This document shows, piece by piece, positions 1 through 5,543 of a stretch of 6,914 bases of DNA. Made by a program: the position numbers and the translations under genes. Each line of letters starts with the position of its first letter. Position 1 is the first letter of the stretch. The notes beneath the pieces were generated by a model. It saw nothing but the letters and a program-made list of their open reading frames with translations. It ran no database searches and was not told the DNA's origin. The stretch comes from Rhodoferax sp. Lineage in GTDB: Bacteria > Pseudomonadota > Gammaproteobacteria > Burkholderiales > Burkholderiaceae_C. Where the stretch lies: the NCBI GenBank assembly GCA_020048795.1, contig JAIFMA010000169.1, positions 1-6,914 on the forward strand. Reading direction: 5' to 3'.

Positions 1-328
1 CGCGGTGATCGGCCTGTTGCAAGTCGCCGGGTTTGCGGTGTCCAGGCTGCAAGACATCCCCGGCCTGATCGTCATGCGCAGCGTGGCGATGTTGGCCAAC
101 GAAGCCGCCGATGCCGTCAACCAGGGCGTGTGCGACGCTGCCGCTGTCGACACCGCCATGCGCCTGGGGGTGAATTACCCCTGCGGCCCGCTGGCCTGGG
201 CCGATGCCATCGGGCTTGGAAAAGTCAGCACCGTGCTGAGCCACCTGGCGCAAACCTATGGCCAAGACCGCTACCGCACCTCACCACTGATTCAGCACCA
301 GGTTTTTGCCAAGAAGGCTTTGATATGA
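1..328 (+). CDS. paaH: PaaH, 3-hydroxyadipyl-CoA dehydrogenase, C-terminal part (5' end outside window)
   Basis: This is the last 108 residues or so of an NAD-dependent 3-hydroxyacyl-CoA dehydrogenase. The reading frame is open back to the left edge, so the GTG at position 5 is an internal valine and not a start. What is visible is the C-terminal helical 3HCDH domain: DIPGLIVMRS, then NEAADAV, then the hallmark TAMRLGVNYPCGPLAWAD, and the terminal YGQDRYRTSPL stretch that matches the end of E. coli-type PaaH. The Rossmann NAD domain lies outside the window. In the phenylacetate pathway PaaH oxidises 3-hydroxyadipyl-CoA to 3-oxoadipyl-CoA in the cytoplasm, the step before PaaJ thiolysis. Its stop codon (TGA 326-328) overlaps the paaI start as ATGA, which implies translational coupling. 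The family call is firm. The choice of PaaH over another fused dehydrogenase also rests on its neighbours. Confidence 0.9.
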   Translation, partial: AVIGLLQVAGFAVSRLQDIPGLIVMRSVAMLANEAADAVNQGVCDAAAVDTAMRLGVNYPCGPLAWADAIGLGKVSTVLSHLAQTYGQDRYRTSPLIQHQVFAKKALI

Positions 329-801
329 GCAACCCCTTGACCGACCCGCCGACCGACCCGCAGGCGCTGGCCGATGCCGTCACCCAGGCCATGTGGTCGC
401 GCGACCGCGCCACCCAGGGCCTGGGCATGCAAATCCTCAGCGTCAAACCCGGTTATGCGCTGATCGCCATGCCGGTGCGCAGCGACATGGTCAATGGCCA
501 CCACATTTGTCATGGCGGCTTCATGTTCACCCTGGCCGACAGTGCTTTTGCCTTTGCCTGCAACAGCTACAACCAGAACACCGTGGCCTCGGCTTGCCAC
601 ATCGACTTTCTGGCACCGGCGCGCGAGGGCGATGTGCTGGAAGCCGAGGCGGTGGAGCGTTCGCTGTCGGGGCGCACCGGTGTCTATGACATCACGCTGC
701 GCACCCGCAGTGGCAAAACCGTGGCGCTGTTTCGCGGCAAGAGCTACCGCATCAAGGGCGAGGTGATCGCCGGGCTGCAACAGGCCGACGCCCATGCCTG
801 A
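325..801 (+). CDS. paaI: PaaI, hydroxyphenylacetyl-CoA thioesterase (hotdog fold)
   Basis: A 158-residue acyl-CoA thioesterase of the PaaI hotdog family. The core motif is HGGFMFTLADSAFAFACNS at residues 63-81. His63, Gly64 and Gly65 lead the motif, and Asp72 sits at the catalytic aspartate position of the family. The CHIDFLAPA stretch (91-99) and the GRTGVYD turn (116-122) are also typical. In the pathway it hydrolyses dead-end CoA thioesters, such as ring-hydroxylated phenylacetyl-CoA, so that CoA is not trapped. The start ATG at 325 overlaps the paaH stop (ATGA) and has an AGAAGG ribosome site at 312-317, seven bases upstream. The same frame is open further upstream, but the homology begins just after this ATG. 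The protein is somewhat longer than the roughly 140 residues of the E. coli enzyme. Part of the extra N-terminus is a four-residue tandem duplication (TDPP/TDPQ, residues 6-13). Confidence 0.93.
   Translation: MSNPLTDPPTDPQALADAVTQAMWSRDRATQGLGMQILSVKPGYALIAMPVRSDMVNGHHICHGGFMFTLADSAFAFACNSYNQNTVASACHIDFLAPAREGDVLEAEAVERSLSGRTGVYDITLRTRSGKTVALFRGKSYRIKGEVIAGLQQADAHA
339..362 (+). repeat. 12-bp tandem duplication inside the paaI 5' end
   Basis: GACCGACCCGCC at 339-350 is followed directly by GACCGACCCGCA at 351-362, matching at 11 of 12 positions. The unit is a multiple of three, so the frame is kept and the encoded residues 6-13 read TDPP then TDPQ. It lies before the conserved fold, so it probably has no effect on catalysis. 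A small slippage or duplication event is the simplest explanation. Confidence 0.8.
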
Positions 802-849
802 GGGCAAAATCACATCCCCATTCACGCATTCCAAGACGAGAGGACAAGC

Positions 850-2175
850 ATGACTGCCAAACAACCCCAGCCGGGTGAGCTCGAAGCCATTGAGACCGCC
901 AGCCGCGACGAGATCTCGGCCTTGCAACTGCAGCGCCTGCAGTGGACACTGGCGCACAGCTACAACAACGTGGCAAGTTTCAAAAAAAAGTGTGATGCCC
1001 AGGGCGTGCACCCCAGTGACCTGAAAACACTGGCCGACCTGGCCCGGTTTCCGTACACCACCAAGACCGACCTGCGCGACAACTACCCGTTTGGTCTGTT
1101 TGCGGTGCCGCGCCAGCAGGTGGCGCGGGTGCATGCGTCATCGGGTACCACCGGCAAGTCAATCGTGGTGGGTTATACGCTCAAGGACATCGACAACTGG
1201 GCCCATCTGGTGGCGCGCTCCATCCGTGCGGCGGGTGGGCGTGCGGGCGACATGGTGCATGTGGCCTACGGTTATGGCATGTTCACCGGTGGCCTGGGTG
1301 CGCACTACGGTGCCGAGCGTCTGGGCTGCACCGTGGTGCCAATGTCGGGCGGGCAAACCGAGAAACAGGTGCAGCAGATTGTCGATTTCGAGCCGCAGAT
1401 CATCATGGTCACACCAAGCTACTCGCTGGTGATTGCCGAAGAGTTCGAGCGCCTGGGCATCGCACCGGAGCAGATTTCTCTCAAGGTGGGCATTTTTGGC
1501 GCCGAGCCCTGGGGCGAAGGCATGCGCCGCGAGATCGAGGCCAAGCTGGGCATCGATGCCATCGACATTTACGGACTGACCGAAGTGATGGGCCCCGGCG
1601 TGGCCAGCGAATGCATTGAGTCCAAAGACGGCCCGGTGATCTGGGAAGACCATTTTTACCCTGAAATCATCGACCCGGAAACCGGCGCGGTGCTGCCCGA
1701 TGGGTCGGACGGCGAACTGGTGTTTACCTCACTCACCAAAGAGGCCTTTCCGGTGGTGCGCTACCGCACGCGTGATTTGACACGCCTGCTGCCACCGACC
1801 TCACGCGCGTTTCGGCGCATGGGCAAGATCACTGGCCGCACTGACGATATGCTGATCGTGCGCGGTGTCAACTTGTTTCCAACGCAAATTGAAGAGCAGA
1901 TCTTGCGCGACAAGCGCCTGTCGGGCAACTACCAGGTGCTGCTGTCGCGCACGGGCCATCTTGACGATGTCGAGGTGCGCTGCGAGGTACAGCGTGATCT
2001 CTCGGGCAAGCTCACGCGCTCAGAAATGGATGCCATTGCCAAAGAGCTGCAGCACCACATCAAGACCAATGTGGGCGTGTCAACGCACGTCAACGTGATG
2101 GCGTTTGACTCGATCCCCCGCACCCTCACGGGTAAGGCCAAGCGCGTCATTGACGAGCGTCCGCCGCTGGTCTGA
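850..2175 (+). CDS. paaK: PaaK, phenylacetate-CoA ligase (AMP-forming)
   Basis: A 441-residue member of the ANL adenylate-forming superfamily, within the usual 430-440 length of PaaK. It converts phenylacetate, ATP and CoA to phenylacetyl-CoA, the first committed step in the cytoplasm. Visible motifs in order: the phosphate-binding loop SSGTTGKS (residues 97-104), GYGMFTGGLG (141-150), GIFGAEPWGEG (214-224), the adenine/acyl-pocket motif YGLTEVMGPG (241-250), YRTRDL (305-310), the hinge-region GRTDDMLIVRG (329-339), NLFPTQIEE (341-349), and a C-terminal LTGKAKR (426-432). Lys429 in that last motif is the likely adenylation lysine. The start ATG at 850 is supported by a GAGAGGA ribosome site at 838-844, and paaI ends 48 bases upstream. 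No strong terminator follows. An A8 run at 982-989 encodes three lysines near residue 46. The upstream gap (802-849) shows nothing but the ribosome site. Confidence 0.97.
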   Translation: MTAKQPQPGELEAIETASRDEISALQLQRLQWTLAHSYNNVASFKKKCDAQGVHPSDLKTLADLARFPYTTKTDLRDNYPFGLFAVPRQQVARVHASSGTTGKSIVVGYTLKDIDNWAHLVARSIRAAGGRAGDMVHVAYGYGMFTGGLGAHYGAERLGCTVVPMSGGQTEKQVQQIVDFEPQIIMVTPSYSLVIAEEFERLGIAPEQISLKVGIFGAEPWGEGMRREIEAKLGIDAIDIYGLTEVMGPGVASECIESKDGPVIWEDHFYPEIIDPETGAVLPDGSDGELVFTSLTKEAFPVVRYRTRDLTRLLPPTSRAFRRMGKITGRTDDMLIVRGVNLFPTQIEEQILRDKRLSGNYQVLLSRTGHLDDVEVRCEVQRDLSGKLTRSEMDAIAKELQHHIKTNVGVSTHVNVMAFDSIPRTLTGKAKRVIDERPPLV

Positions 2176-2184
2176 GGCCACTGT

Positions 2185-2221
2185 CTTATTGGATAATGAG
2201 GCTCTAGCCCTTATAGGGTAA
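2185..2221 (+). promoter_or_regulatory. Two copies of CTTATNGGNTAA: candidate operator pair in the paaK-paaJ gap
   Basis: CTTATTGGATAA (2185-2196) and CTTATAGGGTAA (2210-2221) agree at 10 of 12 positions, and their starts are 25 bp apart. Each contains an inverted repeat: TTA-N5-TAA in both, and CTTA-N5-TAAG for the second copy (2210-2222). The first copy also holds TTAT-TGG-ATAA. A weaker third dyad, TTA-N6-TAA, lies at 2235-2246, 24 bp further on. The gap is clearly AT-richer than the flanking genes. Promoter-like hexamers overlap it: GATAAT at 2192-2197 and TATTAT at 2233-2238. I could not pair either with a convincing -35 box. The binding protein, if any, is unknown. A TetR-type or GntR-type paa regulator is a guess. 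Confidence 0.4.
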
Positions 2222-2250
2222 GCGCTGACCACTATTATTTTTGTAACAAC

Positions 2251-2254
2251 AGGA
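2251..2254 (+). promoter_or_regulatory. Ribosome-binding site AGGA that favours the GTG start of paaJ
   Basis: AGGA at 2251-2254 lies five bases before GTG 2260, ideal spacing, but 20 bases before ATG 2275, too far for normal use. No other Shine-Dalgarno-like purine run precedes ATG 2275. The site therefore argues for the GTG start, while family alignment argues for the ATG. Confidence 0.5.
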
Positions 2255-2274
2255 CTTCAGTGTTCACATCACGT

Positions 2275-3480
2275 ATGACTGACGCTTTTATCTGTGACGC
2301 GGTTCGCACCCCGATTGGCCGCTACGGCGGTGCCTTGAGCAGTGTGCGCGCCGACGACCTGGCGGCCATTCCCATCAAAGCGCTGATGGCGCGCAACCCG
2401 CAGGTCAACTGGGCCAGTGTGGACGACATCATTTACGGTTGTGCCAACCAGGCCGGTGAAGACAACCGCAATGTGGCGCGCATGGCCGGCCTGCTGGCCG
2501 GACTGCCGGTGGAGGTGCCCGCCACCACGGTGAACCGGCTGTGTGGCTCGTCGCTGGACTGCGTCGGCATGGCGGCACGCGCCATCAAATCCGGTGAGAC
2601 CGAGCTGATGATTGCCGGTGGGGTGGAGAGCATGTCGCGCGCGCCGTTTGTCATGGGCAAGGCCGACAGCGCGTTTTCACGCAACGCGGCCATTTTTGAC
2701 ACCACCATTGGCTGGCGCTTTGTCAACCCGGCCATGAAAAAGCATTTTGATACGCATTCGATGCCGCAAACCGCCGACAACGTGGCGGCCGACTTCGGCA
2801 TCTCGCGTACTGATCAGGACGCCTTTGCGCTGCGCTCGCAACAGCGCTGGGCCGCCGCCCACGCTGCCGGTCGCTTTAAGGACGAGTTGATTGCGGTGCT
2901 GATCCCCAACAAAAAGGGCGAACCCACGGTGGTCGATACCGACGAGCACCCGCGCCCCGAGACCACATTGGAGATGCTGGCCAAACTCCAGGGCATCAAC
3001 GGCCCCGGGCTGTCGGTCACCGCAGGCAATGCCTCGGGGGTCAACGACGGTGCCTGCGCCCTGCTGATTGCCAGCGCCGCCAGCGCCCAAGCCAATGGCC
3101 TGACGCCACGCGCCCGCCTGGTGGCCATGGCGGCAGCCGGGGTGGCCCCGCGCATCATGGGTTTTGGCCCGGCCCCGGCGGTGCGCAAGGTGCTGGCCAA
3201 AGCGGGCCTGAGACTGGACCAGATGGATGTGATAGAGCTCAACGAGGCCTTTGCCGCGCAAGGCCTGGCGGTGCTGCGCGACCTGGGTCTGGCCGATGAC
3301 GACGCCCGGGTCAACCCCAATGGCGGCGCGATTGCCATCGGGCATCCTTTGGGCATGAGCGGTGCGCGTCTGGTGACCACCGCCCTGTATGAACTGGTAC
3401 GTCGGCGCGGGCGTTATGCGCTTTGCACGATGTGCATCGGTGTTGGGCAAGGGATTGCCCTGGTGATAGAGCGAAGCTGA
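2275..3480 (+). CDS. paaJ: PaaJ, 3-oxoadipyl-CoA/3-oxo-5,6-dehydrosuberyl-CoA thiolase
   Basis: A 401-residue thiolase, the same length as E. coli PaaJ, which also begins M-x-x-AFICD-x-x-RTPIGRYGGALSSVR. It cleaves 3-oxo-5,6-dehydrosuberyl-CoA and 3-oxoadipyl-CoA with CoA, releasing acetyl-CoA and finally succinyl-CoA. Catalytic residues are in place: nucleophile Cys90 in NRLCGSSLD, Asn323-Glu324-Ala325-Phe326, His357 in GHPLGMSGAR, and Cys387 in CIGVGQG. The valine in that last motif is normal for PaaJ/PcaF thiolases. PcaF, the protocatechuate-pathway thiolase, does similar chemistry, but the setting and the near-identity to PaaJ motifs favour PaaJ. ATG 2275 is chosen from the family's N-terminus. 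GTG 2260, with a good AGGA site, would add five residues (MFTSR) and may be the true start. The gene follows paaK after a gap of about 100 bp that looks regulatory, so it may have its own promoter. Confidence 0.95.
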   Translation: MTDAFICDAVRTPIGRYGGALSSVRADDLAAIPIKALMARNPQVNWASVDDIIYGCANQAGEDNRNVARMAGLLAGLPVEVPATTVNRLCGSSLDCVGMAARAIKSGETELMIAGGVESMSRAPFVMGKADSAFSRNAAIFDTTIGWRFVNPAMKKHFDTHSMPQTADNVAADFGISRTDQDAFALRSQQRWAAAHAAGRFKDELIAVLIPNKKGEPTVVDTDEHPRPETTLEMLAKLQGINGPGLSVTAGNASGVNDGACALLIASAASAQANGLTPRARLVAMAAAGVAPRIMGFGPAPAVRKVLAKAGLRLDQMDVIELNEAFAAQGLAVLRDLGLADDDARVNPNGGAIAIGHPLGMSGARLVTTALYELVRRRGRYALCTMCIGVGQGIALVIERS

Positions 3481-3483
3481 TTT

Positions 3484-3501
3484 TTTTAACCTGAACGGAG
3501 A
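3484..3501 (+). promoter_or_regulatory. Leader TTTTAACCT-N3-CGGAGA before the binding-protein gene
   Basis: TTTTAACCT (3484-3492) and the ribosome site CGGAGA (3496-3501) precede ATG 3509 by seven bases. The same two blocks occur before paaA at 5520-5536, with two instead of three bases between them and the same seven-base gap to the start. The T-run begins directly after the paaJ stop (T7 at 3481-3487), but no real stem precedes it, so I do not call it a terminator. Confidence 0.5.
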
Positions 3502-3508
3502 CAAACCC

Positions 3509-4654
3509 ATGAAATTTACCCTCAAGAGACTGGCGCTTGGTACTGCGCTGACCCTCAGCACCCTGGCCGCCATGGCGGCTGACCCCATCAAAATTGGCTC
3601 GATCCTGTCGGTCACTGGCCCGGCTGCCTTCTTGGGTGATCCCGAGCTGAAAACCCTGCAAATGTTTGTCGAAGACATCAATAAAAAGGGCGGTGTCATC
3701 GGTCGTCAGCTCGAGCTGGTGCACTACGACGATGGCAGCGATGCCAGCAAGGCCAACGGCTTTGCCAAGCGCCTGATTGACGACGACAAGGTCGACATGA
3801 TTGTCGGCGGCACCACCACCGGATCCACCATGTCAATGGTGCCGCTGGTCGAAAAGGCCGGTCTGCCCTTTATCTCGCTGGCTGGTGCCGTGGTGATTGT
3901 GGAACCCGTCAAGAAATGGGTATTCAAGACCCCGCACACCGACCGCATGGCTGCCGAAAAAGTATTTGAGGACATGAAAAAACGGGGTTTGACCAAGGTT
4001 GCTCTATTCTCCGAGACCAGTGGTTTTGGCCAGTCTGGCAAGAAGGAAACCGAAGGCGTGGCCGCCAAATACGGCATCACGCTGGTGGCCAACGAGACCT
4101 ATGGTCCCAAAGACACCGACATGAGCCCGCAGCTCACCAAAATCCGCAACACCGCTGGCGTGCAGGCTGTGTTCATTTTTGGTCTGGGTCAAGGCCCGGC
4201 GATTGCCACCAAGGGTTACAGGCAGTTGGGCATGACACTGCCGCTGTACCACGCGCATGGCGTGGCCTCTGAAGAGTTCATCAAACTGGCAGGCCCAGCC
4301 GCTGAAGGTGTGCGGCTGCCCGCTGCGGCCCTGCTGGTGGCCGGCAAGCTGGCCGCCAACGACCCGCAAAAGCCGGTGGCTGAGGGTTATGCCAAGGCGT
4401 TCGAAGCCAAATGGAAAAACGATGTATCGGCTTTTGGTGGTCACGCCTATGACGGTCTGATGCTGGCGGTGGATGCGATCAAGCGTGCCGGTGGCACTGA
4501 CAAGGCCAAAGTGCGTGATGCGATTGAAGCCACCAAGGGTTTTGTCGGCACTGGTGGTGTGGTCAACATGTCGGCCACCGACCACATGGGCTTGGACCTG
4601 TCGGCGTTCAAAATGCTGGAAATCAAGAACCACGACTGGACGCTGGTGAATTGA
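3509..4654 (+). CDS. ABC transporter periplasmic substrate-binding protein, Leu/Ile/Val-type (Peripla_BP_6)
   Basis: A 381-residue secreted binding protein. The N-terminus is a classic Sec signal peptide: MKFTLKR, a hydrophobic core (residues 8-20), and an AMA-A cleavage site after residue 23. The mature part opens with DPIKIGSILSVTGPAAFLG (25-43), the first strand and ligand loop of type I periplasmic binding proteins. It continues with INKKGGVIGRQLEL (57-70), VGGTTTGSTMSMVPL (99-113), LPFISL (119-124) and a late GGHAYDGLMLAVDAIKRAG (310-328). There is no lipobox cysteine, as expected for a soluble Gram-negative protein. Proteins of this family feed branched-chain amino acid or aromatic acid importers. 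Position between paaJ and the epoxidase genes suggests an aromatic acid ligand such as phenylacetate, but this is inference. No permease or ATPase gene is present in the window. It starts 28 bases after paaJ behind a clear CGGAGA ribosome site. Confidence 0.92.
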   Translation: MKFTLKRLALGTALTLSTLAAMAADPIKIGSILSVTGPAAFLGDPELKTLQMFVEDINKKGGVIGRQLELVHYDDGSDASKANGFAKRLIDDDKVDMIVGGTTTGSTMSMVPLVEKAGLPFISLAGAVVIVEPVKKWVFKTPHTDRMAAEKVFEDMKKRGLTKVALFSETSGFGQSGKKETEGVAAKYGITLVANETYGPKDTDMSPQLTKIRNTAGVQAVFIFGLGQGPAIATKGYRQLGMTLPLYHAHGVASEEFIKLAGPAAEGVRLPAAALLVAGKLAANDPQKPVAEGYAKAFEAKWKNDVSAFGGHAYDGLMLAVDAIKRAGGTDKAKVRDAIEATKGFVGTGGVVNMSATDHMGLDLSAFKMLEIKNHDWTLVN

Positions 4655-4673
4655 GCAGAGCGACTCGCAATCC

Positions 4674-4685
4674 GTCGGATCCGAC
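4674..4685 (+). repeat. Perfect 12-bp palindrome GTCGGATCCGAC in the gap before the crotonase gene
   Basis: GTCGGATCCGAC reads the same on both strands and lies 19 bases after the binding-protein stop. It is followed by CCCCA and a T5 run (4691-4695). As a hairpin it could form only a four-base stem with a four-base loop, and the T-run is not adjacent, so it is a poor intrinsic terminator. It could be a weak attenuator or an operator. The remainder of the 69-bp gap (4655-4723) shows no strong ribosome site or promoter. Confidence 0.4.
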
Positions 4686-4723
4686 CCCCATTTTTGCTAC
4701 ACCGATCTCAACTCAGTAAGCCC

Positions 4724-5518
4724 ATGTTTGAAACCCTAGAAATCGAACGCACCGGCCCGGTTGCCACCCTCTGGATGAACCGCCCGCAAGTGTTCAACGC
4801 CTTTAACGAGACGCTGATCGCTGAGCTGGATGCGGCCTGCCAGCAGCTTGACGCGGACCCCAGCGTGCGTGTCGTGGTGCTTGGGGGGCGTGGCAAGCAT
4901 TTTTCTGCCGGTGCCGACCTGAACTGGATGCGCCGGGCAGCCGAGGGCAGCGAGGCCGATAACCTGGCAGATGCCCGGCGCTTTGCGCGCATGTTGCGCA
5001 CACTGGCGGGCTTGGCCAAGCCAACCATTGCGCGCATTCAGGGTGCTGCCTTGGGCGGCGGCACCGGGCTGGCGGCTGCGTGTGACATGGCGGTGGCCAG
5101 CGTTGACGCGGTGTTTTCCACCTCCGAGGTCAAGTTCGGCATCATCCCGGCTGTCATCAGCCCCTATGTGCTGCGCGCCATTGGTCCACGCCATGCGCTG
5201 CGCTACTTCCAGAGTGCCGAGCGCATCAGCGCGCAGCAGGCGCTGGCCATGGGCCTGGTCCATGAGGTGACTGCGGTGGACGCGCTAGACGCTGGCGTGG
5301 CGGCACTGGTCGAGCCCTTGCTGGCCGGCGCGCCGTCGGCGCAAAAGGCGGCCAAGGAACTGATCGAGGCCATCAAGGGCCGGCCCATCGACGAGCAAAC
5401 GCTGGAGGAAACTGCCCAGCGCATCGCGCGCCAACGCGCCACGGCAGAGGGTCGCGACGGTGTGGCGGCATTTCTGGACAAGCGCTTACCGGCGTGGCTG
5501 GCCGATTCATCAAGTTAA
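4724..5518 (+). CDS. Enoyl-CoA hydratase/isomerase (crotonase) family protein, methylglutaconyl-CoA hydratase (LiuC)-like
   Basis: A 264-residue crotonase. The CoA-binding and oxyanion-hole segments are SAGADLNWM (61-69) and GAALGGGTGLAAACD (107-121). STSEVKFGIIPAVISPYVLRAIG (132-154) follows. Glu135 in SEV matches the second catalytic glutamate of classical enoyl-CoA hydratase. The position of the first one is Gly115 (GGGTGL instead of GGGCEL), so only one acid is kept. The combination NWM, GTGLAAACD and AVISPYVLRAIG recalls bacterial methylglutaconyl-CoA hydratases of leucine/isovalerate breakdown from memory of the family, not PaaF or PaaG. Its place before paaA suggests some CoA-thioester hydration or isomerisation step in or beside the pathway. 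ATG 4724 is chosen because the homology starts there. An in-frame TTG at 4694 would add ten residues. The ribosome site is weak (AGTAAG at 4714-4719). The exact substrate is unresolved. Confidence 0.85.
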   Translation: MFETLEIERTGPVATLWMNRPQVFNAFNETLIAELDAACQQLDADPSVRVVVLGGRGKHFSAGADLNWMRRAAEGSEADNLADARRFARMLRTLAGLAKPTIARIQGAALGGGTGLAAACDMAVASVDAVFSTSEVKFGIIPAVISPYVLRAIGPRHALRYFQSAERISAQQALAMGLVHEVTAVDALDAGVAALVEPLLAGAPSAQKAAKELIEAIKGRPIDEQTLEETAQRIARQRATAEGRDGVAAFLDKRLPAWLADSSS

Positions 5519-5519
5519 C

Positions 5520-5536
5520 TTTTAACCTACCGGAGA
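5520..5536 (+). promoter_or_regulatory. Leader TTTTAACCT-N2-CGGAGA with the paaA ribosome-binding site
   Basis: TTTTAACCT (5520-5528) and CGGAGA (5531-5536) stand directly after the crotonase stop and seven bases before ATG 5544. This repeats the leader in front of the binding-protein gene at 3484-3501. CGGAGA is a good Shine-Dalgarno sequence and fixes the paaA start. The upstream TTTTAACCT block has no known role that I can name. Confidence 0.55.
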
Positions 5537-5543
5537 TACATCG

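Noticed and set aside
130..324. Upstream extension of the paaI frame to an ATG at 130
   Set aside because: The added 65 residues are arginine-rich out-of-frame paaH sequence. The thioesterase homology and the ribosome site place the start at 325.
292..1134. Open frame of about 280 codons on the minus strand across paaI and the start of paaK
   Set aside because: It covers two well-identified genes and the gap between them, without a ribosome site or a domain. It is a codon-bias shadow.
3470..3490. Possible terminator after paaJ (AGC-GAA-GCT followed by T7)
   Set aside because: The stem is only three base pairs, far too weak. The T-run is better seen as part of the leader shared with paaA.
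2677..3699. Long open frame of about 340 codons on the minus strand across paaJ and the binding-protein start
   Set aside because: It mirrors strongly conserved + strand genes with clear catalytic motifs. Its translation is low-complexity with no recognisable domain. Long antisense frames are common in GC-rich DNA.
4694..4723. TTG start adding ten residues to the crotonase
   Set aside because: The extra residues (MLHRSQLSKP) have no family counterpart and TTG 4694 lacks a ribosome site. ATG 4724 begins exactly at the conserved FETLEIER start.
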